Source: Lycium barbarum
Lineage: Eukaryota > Streptophyta > Magnoliopsida > Solanales > Solanaceae
Length of the DNA stretch: 64,000 nt
NCBI RefSeq assembly: GCF_019175385.1
Contig: NC_083345.1
Location: forward strand, 13,974,027-14,038,026
Direction: 5' to 3'
Under the pieces are notes generated by a model. The model had not been told where the DNA came from. It did no database searches and saw only the letters and a program-made list of their open reading frames with translations. Below, piece by piece: positions 23,531-34,298 of the stretch. Made by a program: the position numbers and the translations under genes. Numbering within the stretch: the stretch's first letter is position 1; each line of letters begins with the position of its first letter.

Positions 23531-24258
23531 TGATTTCTGAATCACATGGCCTCTTATGCAACCTTAGTTCTTGTTTTTCTAGTATACCTTTCAGGTACTT
23601 TCACAACTTCGAGAAATCCAAACTAACGAGTACTCCCTCTGTTTCCATTTATGTAATGTACTTTTTTTTTAACTAGTTTATTTTAGAAAAAATGATTACC
23701 TTTTTATATCCAGAAATATTTAATTTTACTTTATCTGTCTGTTTCAAATGAAAATTAAATTTGAAATTGATTTGTTAGTGAAGATGAATAGCTCCCAGAG
23801 AACCATGTGAAGATAGCTAGACATGGGAGATTAGAGCTGTTTCTCGGATATTTGGTCAAAGGTAATAGAGTTAATTACTTCAATGGTCATCCAAATTACA
23901 GAAATAACACAGTCAAGTTACTTATGAATTTAACGCCAGAATGTCAGAGGTGTGCCAATGTTGGCAAGGTTAAGAACCTCACTAATAAAGAGGCCACCTT
24001 AGTTGTCAAATTTCAAGGATAACTCAATTATTTCTCGAGAAACACCTCTCCTAAAAAATCAAAGTACAGCACAAAGCTTTATATGAAAAATTTATAATTG
24101 AAAAACAAGATGATTTATATTAAGGATACAAGCTCTATTTACAGGCTACCAATTTAAGAGGTTTGACTATCTATCTGATGTGGGACATGATCTTCAAAAT
24201 GATAAGGTTACATACTACTTAAAAGATTAAGAACAATAACTAGTATATCTAAATAAGG
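23531..24258. other. Intergenic sequence, no gene recognised
   Basis: A partial Stowaway-like end (TACTCCCTCTGTTTCCATTT) is near 23632. An open frame of 71 codons at 23807 has no recognisable motif. I see nothing else. Confidence 0.4.
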
Positions 24259-24354
24259 TAATAAGAAGTCTGAATACATATACAGCTCCTTGAACTTGTT
24301 CAAAATTTTCACTTAGACACCTATATTAAAGCATGTGCCTATTGAACACTTAGG

Positions 24355-25875
24355 CCCAGTTTGGAAATGGTTTGAAACCAAGTTTCAAACCAGGTTTGGA
24401 CATACAATTTGAACATTTTAAGTTGTATTTTTTCTTATAGACATAAAAACCCCTACAAATTATGAAAATTATCAAAACATTCTCAATTCTTATATAATCT
24501 TACCAAATGGGCAAATCATAGTTTATAACAAAATTAGTACACTACTAGAAGGCTTTTCTAAAAAATGCAACATCAATTAATCAAACTTTAGTTCAATAAA
24601 AACGAAAATTTAACATGAATAATAATGTAATTACTCTTTAATATAATCTTCCCACGTAAATTAAAGGTTGGAAACATAAATAAAGGTCGGTGGAAGTTAA
24701 TGAGATTGGTAAATGATTGATGGGGTAATTGTTAAAAATATCTATCAACTTATGGATATTTTTTTATAAAATATAAATTTATGGGTTAAATTTTATATTT
24801 TAAAAAGTTGAAACTAATAGTTTCAAACCATGGTTCCAAACGTATGTCCAAACGCTGGTTTGAAACTAGGGGTGTACATGGACCGGGTTGGTTCGGGTTT
24901 TTTAAAGACCAAACCAAACCAATTGCATCGGGTTTTTAAATCTATAAACCAAACCAAACCAACAAAAGTCGGGTTTTTCAACCTCGGGTTTTCTCGGTTT
25001 TTTCGGGTTGCTCGGGTTTTTTCCGATAAAGTCTTCATACAAAACATATAACTTATACTTCAAATATTTCTTTAGTCCTAGTAAGATACAACGATCTAAT
25101 TAAGATATTTATTAAGAAAATAACACAAAACGTGATGAGAGATGACATTGTACTAAAATATTTAATAAAAAAATTAATGAAATTGCATAAAATAAAATTA
25201 TCATAATCTAAAAGTACTAAGTCATGCTACAATAAATACAACTAACTTATAAGGCATGTAAAAAATGATCATAATAAAAGTACTAAGTCATGCTAAAATA
25301 AGTACAGCTACTAAGTATTAATTACATGACTAAATATTAAAGAAAAAAATAAAATTAAGTTATGCATTTTCACTTTCTAAACTAATATAAAACTAAAGAA
25401 TAAATATCAAAATTATTGTCATTCCAGTTTTAGATATGAATTTCTTTTGTTAGCATTAGTATTGATTTGATTTTTGTTGAGTTTTATTTGAGCTACTAAT
25501 ATCATTGGGCTATAAAACTTATTAAACCATTCAAAAGTCTAATTCCAAGCTTGAAATAATATGTTAAAAGACAAAAAATTATGAAAAAGTTAAAGAAACA
25601 TTTATAAATTACATTATAAATAAATATTTCTATGTATAAAATGTGTTTGAAATTTTATAAATGTAATGTCGGGTTGGTTTGATTAGGTTTGACTTTTTTT
25701 AGTTAAAACCAAATCAAATCAATAGTGTTCGGGTTTTTCATTTTAAAACCAAACCAAGTCAAACCAAACCACTAGTTGGATTTTTTCTCAGTTTTGTTCG
25801 AATTATCAATTTGGTACGGTTTATCGATTTGCTTTGTACACCCCTATTTGAAACCATGGGTAGGCCAAACGCCTA
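24355..25875. mobile_element. GTTTGG-ended MITE, copy 2, split by a hAT MITE
   Basis: GGCCCAGTTTGGAAATGG starts the left part and GGCCAAACGCC ends the right part. The left 500 bases match copy 1 at 22916 closely. The 980 bp insertion at 24867-25846 sits in its right end. Confidence 0.65.
24867..25846. mobile_element. hAT-type MITE, 980 bp
   Basis: The termini TAGGGGTGTACA and TGTACACCCCTA are perfect inverted copies, and the 8 bp TSD TTTGAAAC flanks both sides (24859-24866, 25847-25854). Subterminal sequence is rich in GGTTTGGTTTGG-type and CCAAACC motifs. No transposase frame is present. Confidence 0.9.
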
Positions 25876-26716
25876 CTTGTGCCTATTGAACCTTACAAAC
25901 ACTCAATCAAAAAATCCCAACGCGTGAGGCTCAAACAATTCTGACGTGGCAAATAGTAAAATCAAAATTTGCCTAGTATCAATAAAGAAAAAAATAAGAC
26001 GCAGTGGCACCATATCCCCACCTTTGTTATCTCTCTGTCAAGCTACAAGAAAGATGACCATGGCAAAACTTCGAGACCACCGGAAAAAGATAGAGTTGAT
26101 CCGGAGTTTATCGGGAAATTAACAACCAACTGGTAACATCTTTATCTTCTTACTCATATTCTTCTTCAAAAATAAATTTTAAAAAGAAAATCAGTACGTA
26201 AGAACCTAACTTGATTACCTTTTGCCTAGGCAACATTAATTACGAGCAGCAATTATAATATTTCTCTCCCAAAAATGGCAGAAACTCCATCTACAACTAC
26301 CTCCTTTTCTGTTTTGTTTTAACTTCATCTTGAGGGAAAGTTTACTGTCGATAGCTAGCCCCATAGATAGGGACTACCTGGCCGGCACACGGTGGTGGAG
26401 GCACTGGTGACCGGAGTTATTGGAGATGATGATGATGATAGAGAGAACATGAAGGAAATAAAAGAAAGAATTTTCTTTAGAAAAAGATTGGGATGTTTCG
26501 CGCTCTCAGGAGTAGTGTAACATGCTATGCCATGTCAGCAGGATGTGCCCCATTTTCTAATAACTTCATGTGTTCAATAAGTACAAGCTTAGTATAAGTG
26601 CCTATTTGAAAGGTAAGTTCAAGGGGCTGCACATGTATTTGGCCTAATAAGAATTAAGAATTATAAATGATAAGCTTGCATCACATAACGTAAACGCTTA
26701 CATCATCATGAAGTAA

Positions 26717-29700
26717 GGCCTCATTTGTTTGCACTTATTGGAGGTCTGAATCTGAATAGTTTAGACCTTAGGCTATTAAGTTCATTTGTTTGCATTAAGA
26801 TCTAAACACTTATTGGGTCTGAATAGGTCTTAATCATTAAGATCTTAAACCAAATCTTAATATCATTAAAAGATATTTTTGTATGAATTTTTTTTAGCAC
26901 AAGCTCCACCCCCAACCCCACCCTCCACTCCAACTCACCCCCAACCCTCAACCCCACTGTTATGTCCCGTGTTTTCGCATAATTGGAAATCATGAAAATA
27001 ATTAAGACTTGTATGTTATGAGGCAATAAATCGATTTTAGCTAATATGCTTGTGTCGGTTATGAAATTATCGGTGTAAAGACATCGGGGAAGGCCGAGGG
27101 CAAAATTGGAATTTCGGAAATTAGTTTCAGGAATTACAAAACGAGATTTTTACGAATTGGGCCAAGAAAAAAATTTGAATAAAATTGAGGCCCAAGTATT
27201 AGGGGTGGCCGGCCAAGGCCCAAGCCCCATTATTAATGGTCATGTGCTTTGCATGTGACCAATTAATCATGTATTTAACCATGTATATCCAATAGAGTGT
27301 TCAAGAAACCAACAAAACAAAACACAAAAAAAATTGAAGAGCTCAAGCCCCTATTCGGCCGAACCCCTTGGAGAGAAAGAAAATTTTTCTAGTCTTTTTG
27401 TTTTGATCATAAAATCGTGTCCCTTTTGGAGTTGTAGCAAGTGCAAGACGCTCTTCAACGTGATACAATTTATTTGGCGAAAGAATCACATTTGCGACAA
27501 GTCGGATTTTCAAGAAAAGGTAAGGATTTTGTCACTTTTGTGTTATGGAACTTGTATGGATGTTATAGTGATTAGAATTGCATGAAGATTATGGGATTTT
27601 GGTGTGTATATGCATGGCGTGTGTGTGTGTGAAAGGTGTAGTTGGCCGTGAGCCATGAAGTGTGGAAGGCAAGATGAATTTGATTTTATTTAGTTCGTTA
27701 GTTGCGTCGTTATGGCATTTATGGCGTAAATGAATGTTTAATGAGTTGAATTCGCATTGAAAATAGTTGCGGGTTCTTATGGGAAATTAGATGATTTCTT
27801 GTATATTTTATATAATTGTGAAAGTAAGACTTTAAATGTGAATTATGGTTGTCGCGAATGAATGTGGAATGAAACAATGCGAGTTAGTAAGTTCGTCGTA
27901 GTTGTTGACGTTTTGGGATGCAATATGGAAAGTAGTGAATTGTTTGAACTTGTGTATATTGCTTGGAACGTAATTGGAATGTGTTTGAATAACCTTGAAC
28001 GAGTAAATGAATGCAATAGCGTGGACATTAGTTTGGTATTGTGACGTTTGAATGAAAGTTGTCGATTTATATAGAAAGAGAGAATATTGTCCTTAGAGTG
28101 ATTTTGTTATGACTGATGATGTTCGTGATCTTATGGGTTGTTGTGTTGATGTATATTGAGCTGAGCTAAGTCTCGGGGGTGTTATATATATAGGGGAAAT
28201 GCTGCCAAAATTTCGGTAGACAAAAATGAAGTTAAGTAAATTCTTAAGCTTTGAAATCCCTAATTGGTAACCTTGACCATTTGCAGATTTTGAGCGAAAC
28301 GGGACTTGAGTTTTGGGCGAGCGTAAGACGTACATAAGGTATGTAAAGGTCCCCACTCCTTCTTTTGGTTGATATCGAAACCCCGGGAGCAATTCTGCTC
28401 CTCGAAATCCGAATTAGAGAATGGCTACTATTCATTCAATTCAATTGAAGCTTAAAGATCTTATTTAGACTAGAAAGTAACCAAACGTCCGAAACTTATG
28501 CAAACGTCGTCGGATCACTTCGAAACCTTTATGTATGATCCCATAGACCCCAAATGTCCGTAAATCATGTTCGCCACCTCGACTTGACCCGAGGTGGGCC
28601 CGCTAACCCGAGATGCCTTATTTGTTCTATTAGGCTCTCTTTTTGTAAAAGTTTGACAAGGGACCTTTGACTGTGAAATCGTCTATTATAAAATAATGTT
28701 TTGATTAAAACAATATGCTAAACTATGTTTTGGGTTATAAATACCATTTCGGGAGCACTTTTGTAAAATGAACTCCGTACTAATTAATTGTTCGACTATT
28801 TTTACTAAAGACTTGACTTATGATTTTATCAAGTTCTAAACAATATTTTGACATACAAATTGCATTGTTTGCTCACGACTCCGCTCGTGCCCTTATTATG
28901 ATTCGTTCACCGGTTCCCGGGCCGGTTATGATTCGTGCGCACTATGATAAATTCGGTCGTATGCTGTGTTACGGTTCCCGAGACCTCGCCATAGGGCCGG
29001 GTTCCGTTTGGTGTTATGTTGTGATATGGCTGGTGATATGATATGCTGATATGTGTGTGCTCGGGGATGTACGAAGATTTGAACCTTCTGGTGTTATGAT
29101 GTGTGTGGCACCAGCGTCGGAGTGGTGACCAGGTTCCTGAGCTTTGCATGATTTCGTTTGCATTATGTATATATGATTTGGATACACATTTTGATATACT
29201 GTTCGACATTTCTCTCTTTTGCATCCTGTTCGCTTTCAGTTGTGGCCTATACTTCTGTACTTCATGCCTTACATACTCAGTACATCTTTCGTACTGACCC
29301 CCTTTCTTCGGGGGCTGCGTTTCATGCCCGCAGGTACAGACGCCGGTGATCCACCACTGTAGGCTCCACTTCTGCTATTTCGGAGTACTCCCTTTGATTC
29401 GGAGTCCACGTTTGGTATATATATCTTTTGCTATGTATATATTTCTGTATATTTGACTATTTGGGTACGGCGGGGCCCTGTCCCGCCATATGATTCTGTC
29501 GGTCAGTTTAGAGGTCTGTGGACATGTCTGTGGGTTATGGTCTTTCTGTATGGTTATGTGTATATGTTGTTTGGGCGATCCCATACGCCGAGGCGGCCGA
29601 TCCGCATATGTTTATACGTTACTTTGTTAGCCCTGTGTGGCCTTTGTTGGTGTTTGCTGTGTACAGGGCTATTTTGGGATAGTCTGTAAAACAAAGGAAA

Positions 29701-30370
29701 CTCTGCCGAAATTTTTCTAGAAATTATCTAAATTTGGAATATGGCCTTGTCGGCTTCTGCTATATATATTTGAATGCATTGATAGATGGGTTTGGGTGCC
29801 TAGATCGGGCACTAGTCACGGCCTACGGGGTTGGGTCGTGACACCCACCCAACCACCCACCCTTCACTCCAACCCCCCACTTCCCACCACCCCCACCCGA
29901 CCAACCCCAATCCCACCCCACACCACCCACCCCCGCTCCCCACCACCAACCCCACACCACCCACCCCACTTTCACTCCCCAATACCTCCACCTCCCACCA
30001 CCAACCCCACTCCACACCACCCCTACTATCTCCCACCTCTCACCCCAACAGCCACCACCACCCACCCACCCCTCCACCTCCACTCATCACCCACCATGAC
30101 TACAAATCGTCTACACCATTACTAGTGAACATAAGAGTTTCATTTTTTATCAAATAATATTTTATTTTATTATATTTATTTTCTGATATTTAGTTATTTT
30201 TTATTTGAATTGTATATTTATTATGTTTAAATGAATACATTATGCACATTCAGATGTTGAAAAACAAACTTTCTTAATCATTCAGTGTTCAGACCTAGAG
30301 ATAACATCTTAATCATTCAGATGTGCATTCAGATTCAGACGTTTTAATCTTAATGAAAACAAATGAGGCC
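26717..30370. mobile_element. Tourist-like (PIF/Harbinger) element with a C-rich core, split by a solo LTR
   Basis: Inverted ends GGCCTCATTTGTTTGC and AAACAAATGAGGCC are flanked by TAA (26714-26716 and 30371-30373). The core is a strand-biased C-rich tract of CCAACCCCAC-like repeats (26900-26957 and 29844-30105). The 2.9 kb solo LTR lies inside that tract. Confidence 0.75.
26958..29843 (+). repeat. Solo LTR of a Del/Tekay-like Ty3/gypsy element
   Basis: It begins TGTTATGTCCCGTG and ends GGTCGTGACA, with the 5 bp TSD CCCAC on both sides (26953-26957, 29844-29848). Length is 2886 bp. It has no gag-pol. The stretch TTCGGGGGCTGCGTTTCATG ... CCGCAGGTACAGACG resembles the complement of the GGGGGCCTGCATTTCACGAT region in the chromovirus LTRs at 39260 and 45942, so the families are related. 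It probably arose by recombination between two LTRs. Confidence 0.8.
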
Positions 30371-30828
30371 TAAGTGTTTGTATCGACATGTGATAAGGTC
30401 CTTCGTCAGAATTTTTCCATAATAAGAAAATCATCACTTAATAACCTTACATTCACAGAAAATCTGTACACCAATTTTTGGGAAATGACTTTCTGGCTAC
30501 TTGTCCTCTTTTCTTTTGGAAAAAAAGCAATTAAAATCACATCAATCTTATTCTTAGCCCAAAATGTAGAAGGATTTGAAAATTATAGTAAGAAATACTA
30601 TGAACTCCAATAAGTTTTGGAGAAACAAACTTAAATACTCTCTTCATAAGTTTGCCAAATAGGAAAAAAGTTCAACCACCAATTTAGACGAGATCAAATG
30701 AGAAATTGGTGAGTTTATAAATGTCAAATCTGCTTTCTGAATCAGATAATCCCCAAAAGTTGAATATAAAAGCTCCCTAAGCAAATTGAAATTCCAAGAC
30801 ATTCTTTAAAACACACTTTCCATTCAAC
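30371..30828 (+). promoter_or_regulatory. Upstream region of Cys-rich peptide gene A
   Basis: This AT-rich stretch has no other gene. A TATA-like TATAAAAGC occurs near 30766, about 60 bases before the ATG, and is the only promoter element I can propose. Confidence 0.4.
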
Positions 30829-31589
30829 ATGGCTAGGTCCTGCACTATGTTTCTAGTTGTGCTAATTTATCTGTCAGGTACATATCACAAACTAGCTCTT
30901 TTTCTTTTTTTAGAACAGTAATGTCGAGTGCACTTAGATTGCTAAATCGGGTACCTGTACTATGTATCTACCAGCACAGCTGTTGAATAAGTCTATCTAC
31001 GTACCATGATTTAGGTACATAGAAACAAAAGACCTAGCGTCTATGTTAATATATTTACCCTAATCTCTCATAGTTTTTGCCCACTTAACTTTTTGACAGC
31101 TAGACCACACTCTCTAATGCACAAAGCTAACGCTTTTATTGTTTATTCAGAAATCCAATTATATTACTTTAAGATCAAAATTTTCTTGGCATTTTCGTTT
31201 TAATCTGTGTTTTCCTTTTTTTTTTTTTTTTGGTAGTGAAAAGTATGGTCCCATCAGCAGATGCTTGCTACTTAGACAGCACACCAGGGGGTTGCCCTGA
31301 TAAAATTGCATGTGGTGAAACTTGTAGACCATGTTACAGAGGCATTGGTCAAGTGTACACTTACTGTGTAGCTCCAACTGTACTTCCTTATTGGATTTGC
31401 CGCTGTGAATTTAAGAATGGAGCACCTTGTCAACCAGTCGGACCACCTGCTTGTCCCAAACCCCCCGCAACAGCTCGTTCTCTCAATCAATTTTTAGGCT
31501 TCTACGAGGATACATCCACCATCATCCCCCCTGACGCTATTGTTTTCGGAAACATCACTGAAGTCGAATCGCCTGCTCTGATAGCATGA
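30829..31589 (+). CDS. Secreted 10-cysteine peptide, gene A
   Basis: Exon 1 is 30829-30877 and exon 2 31237-31589. The GT-AG intron falls in phase 1 inside the signal-peptide coding part; the product is 133 aa. Residues 1 to about 20 are a hydrophobic secretion signal. The mature domain has ten cysteines spaced C-x8-C-x5-C-x3-C-x2-C-x10-C-x10-C-x-C-x7-C-x7-C, with the conserved CRPCYRGIG. A C-x3-C plus C-x-C pair is compatible with a defensin-like fold, but I do not recognise the family with certainty. Unlike genes B and C it has a C-terminal extension of about 40 residues after the last cysteine and a shorter sixth loop. Role (defence or signalling) is inferred only from size, secretion signal and clustering. 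Confidence 0.8.
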
Positions 31590-32356
31590 GAAATTAGAGT
31601 TTTTTTCTTAATACAGAATATGAATGTTTAACATAGTATTGAGCAAAAATGAGTGTAAGTTTTGCAAATTTGGATCTGCCTAGCTATTTCGTTAGAAATA
31701 CAATTTCTCTTCTTGCCATAGATGTAATGTGTAGCTATGTCACTAATGGCTAACAACACAAAATAAGTCTACAATTACTTATGTCATACACCCATATTCA
31801 CACATAAGCAATATGGACTACTAAATAATGTTCATATTCATGTAGAAAAATGTAATAAATCTAATAAACCGAAAAAATATTCAGCAATAATTGATAGCTA
31901 GAAAGTTCAGTAAAACATCCTACAAAACCAATGTAAGGTGGAAGAAATTAAGAAAACGTTTGCTCATTTTCTACGAAGTTAAAAGAACTTTGACCAAAAC
32001 AAAAGGCTATAATAATCATTGATGTTTCTCATTAATACTAATTGCAAACTACTTAACCCAAAAGGGAAATTTGAAAAGCAACATTAATTACAATATATCC
32101 CCTGTCTAGTATTGGGCGTTAAGTTTGACTCAAATCAATAAACAACAATTTTTACTAATGAGCTTTATCTTTTCTTCAATTAGTGCTTGCAAATCCATCC
32201 ATATATCAGATTATATTACCCAAGAAATTAACTTTGCACCCATCTCTTCTGTATCTAGCATCTACAAAAAGTCCTTCAACATAAAAAGGAAAAAGGGAAA
32301 CAAGAATTAAGTATCAAGGCCAATTATCTTGTTTAGTCCATTCTTGAATCTCAAGA
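31590..32356. other. Spacer between peptide genes A and B
   Basis: The last 240 bases (from TAGTATTGGGCGTTAAGTTT at about 32108) are duplicated before gene C (from 34074) and carry CATCTACAAAAAGTC about 90 bases before the ATG. These shared bases are the likely promoter. The rest is AT-rich without features. Confidence 0.5.
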
Positions 32357-33110
32357 ATGAAAAATATCAACATCCCAACTCCAATCTTCCTCATTCTCCT
32401 TTACCTTCTTTCAGGTAATTCAGTTCTTTTCATGTTTTCACAGCTTGGTACTTTGCCAATTCCACAACCCATTTCAGCCCATCAAAAATTTAATTGATAT
32501 GTAGCCCAAATTAACTCATAAGAAATCTTGCCAAAATATTTTTAAAATGTTTTTTTATTTGATTTGTTATATAGAGTCATAATAAAAAAAATAGTTTTAT
32601 TAGATATTATAAAATCACTATAAAAGAACCCCAAAAAAAAACAAAAAAAAAAACTAAAACTTAGAAAGAATTGGTCGGGCTGGATTATGATCAACTTTTT
32701 AGCCAATTTCAGCCCAAATAACCTTTGGACGGGTCAATAACCCGCCCATTTATTAACTCAGCCATTTTAATACATTCAAATTCAGTTCAAGCCGCTCATT
32801 TGACACCCATAGATACTACTTGTGATTTAACATGTCCTTTCTTTTTTTGTTCTTTGAGATTGGTGCAGCAAGCACGGTGGATGCATGCTATATAGAAACA
32901 ATAACAGGAGGTTGTCCAAATATAGACAAATGCATCAATACTTGTCTGCCATGCTATCGAGGCATTGGAAAAGTGTTCCCAACATGTATAAAGCCAGACA
33001 TTTCATCTGGGATATTATACTGGCGTTGCCGCTGTGTAATGGCTGATGGAGCACCTTGTCCACCCCGTGGACCACCTCATTGTCCTCAAGATCCTCCCCT
33101 TGCGCCTTAA
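32357..33110 (+). CDS. Secreted 10-cysteine peptide, gene B
   Basis: Exons 32357-32414 and 32869-33110, intron GT-AG in phase 1, product 99 aa. The signal peptide (MKNINIPTPIFLILLYLLS) is followed by the mature domain with spacing C-x8-C-x5-C-x3-C-x2-C-x10-C-x13-C-x-C-x7-C-x7-C. It ends shortly after PPHCPQDPP. Gene C is its closest relative: the signal peptide, intron position and almost the whole mature domain match. Conserved non-Cys residues are TGGCPN, PCYR, IGKV, LYWRCRC and DGAPCPP. Function is unknown; I expect an extracellular peptide with five disulfides. Confidence 0.85.
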
Positions 33111-33577
33111 TGTTATTCATATGAGTGAAAGAAAAGAAAAAACATTTTTGTGTTTTTAATATTTGGATGTGTATCAAATTATCAATAGATACAGTAACCA
33201 ATTTCATTATGTGATTCCTCCTTTAGACAAAATCTGATTAATTATTTGTAGTTTATTTAGTAGTACTAAATAGGTGAATAATATTTTGGTTAAAGTTGGA
33301 AAAAATTAGTTTCTGAATTGAAGTCAGAAAAAAAAATTGAAAGATGATCTTTACCTTTTTTATTATAAAAGAAGAAGAAAAGGTAATTAAAAGAAACAAG
33401 AATAAGTAGTACACTAGGGTTGATAATTTAGTTGCGGAGTTACAATATTCGTCAAGGGGATTTAAGAAAAAAAAAACGTAAACACATGAAGAAATTAAGG
33501 GGATTAAATATCTAATATATATATATATATATATAAATTAATTTAATATAATATGCAGTGTGATTTCCAGCGAAGGG

Positions 33578-33810
33578 GTTGGATGGTTTGAGCATGCGAA
33601 GAGGAGGTGTGTGGATGCGCCAATAAGGAGGTGTGGGAGATTGACTAAAACAGGAGTTAAGAGAGGTAGAGGGAGGTCGAAGAAGAACCGAGGGTAGGTG
33701 ATTAGAAAGGACATGACACAACTTTAGCTCACTGAAGACATGACCTTATATAAAAGGCGTGGAGATCGAGGATTAGGCTATAGAAGGTTAGTAGGTAGCT
33801 GAGGGTTCTC
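33578..33810 (+). pseudogene. LINE reverse transcriptase C-terminal remnant
   Basis: A plus-strand frame reads WFEHAKRRCVDAPIRRCGRL, then GVKRGRGRSKKNRG, a stop, VIRKDMTQL, a stop, and LTEDMTLYKRR. This pattern is the well-known C-terminal end of RTE-type plant LINE polymerases. Three stops interrupt it, and a 3' tail follows to about 34060. Confidence 0.75.
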
Positions 33811-33939
33811 CTTATTAATTAGTAGTAGTTAGTCAGTAATCACGTAGTCTCTTTTCTTCATTGTGTATTATTATCTATGTGTCACTTTCTTTGTATTGGA
33901 TGTTGTATTTTACTTGCTATCGTACTTCAAATGTTTTTC

Positions 33940-34065
33940 GTCTCTTTCGAGCCAAGAGTCTACCCGAAACGATCTCTCTACCCCACAAAGATCGGAGTAA
34001 CGTATGCGTATATCTTAACCTTTCCGAATCCCACTAATAAAATTACACTGAATACGTTGTGGTTT
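33940..34065 (+). mobile_element. TS-SINE-like 3' tail following the LINE remnant
   Basis: CGAGCCAAGAGTCTACCCGA, ACGATCTCTCTACC, GTATGCGTATATC, TTTCCGAATCCCAC and AATTACACTGAATACGTTG follow the order of the conserved TS SINE 3' region with mutations. It may belong to the LINE itself, since TS SINEs are thought to share 3' ends with RTE LINEs, or be an independent SINE insertion. Confidence 0.6.
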
Positions 34066-34298
34066 GTTCATACTAGTGTTGGGCGTTAGTTTGATTCAAA
34101 CCAACAAACAACAAATTACTAATGAGATTTAGCTTTTCTTCATTTAATGCTTGCAAATCCATATATAGTCTCATGTTACTCGCGAAACTTTTAACCCATC
34201 TCTTCTGTATCTAGCATCTATAAAAAGTCATTCATTCAACATAAAAAAAGAAAAAGAAAAAAGTACTTCCTTATTTAGTCCATTTTTGAATCTCAAGA

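Larger units (their letters stand above)
24268..26644. mobile_element. Mutator-like element carrying two nested elements
   Basis: The left end GTCTGAATACATATACAGCT and the complement of the right end, GGCCAAATACATGTGCAGCC, open related inverted repeats of about 80 bp that continue through CCTTGAACTT and TATTGAACA. The 9 bp TSD TAATAAGAA is present at 24259-24267 and 26645-26653. No transposase is seen. The element contains a GTTTGG-ended MITE (about 24355-25875), which itself contains a hAT MITE (24867-25846). Confidence 0.8.

Noticed and set aside
24830..25051. Overlapping 73-74 codon frames on both strands
   Set aside because: They fall in the terminal repeats of the hAT MITE at 24867.
29796..30157. 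Long Pro/Thr/His-rich open frames on the plus strand and Gly/Trp-rich ones on the minus strand
   Set aside because: They are translations of the C-rich tandem tract in the Tourist-like element. No start context, intron or domain supports a protein.
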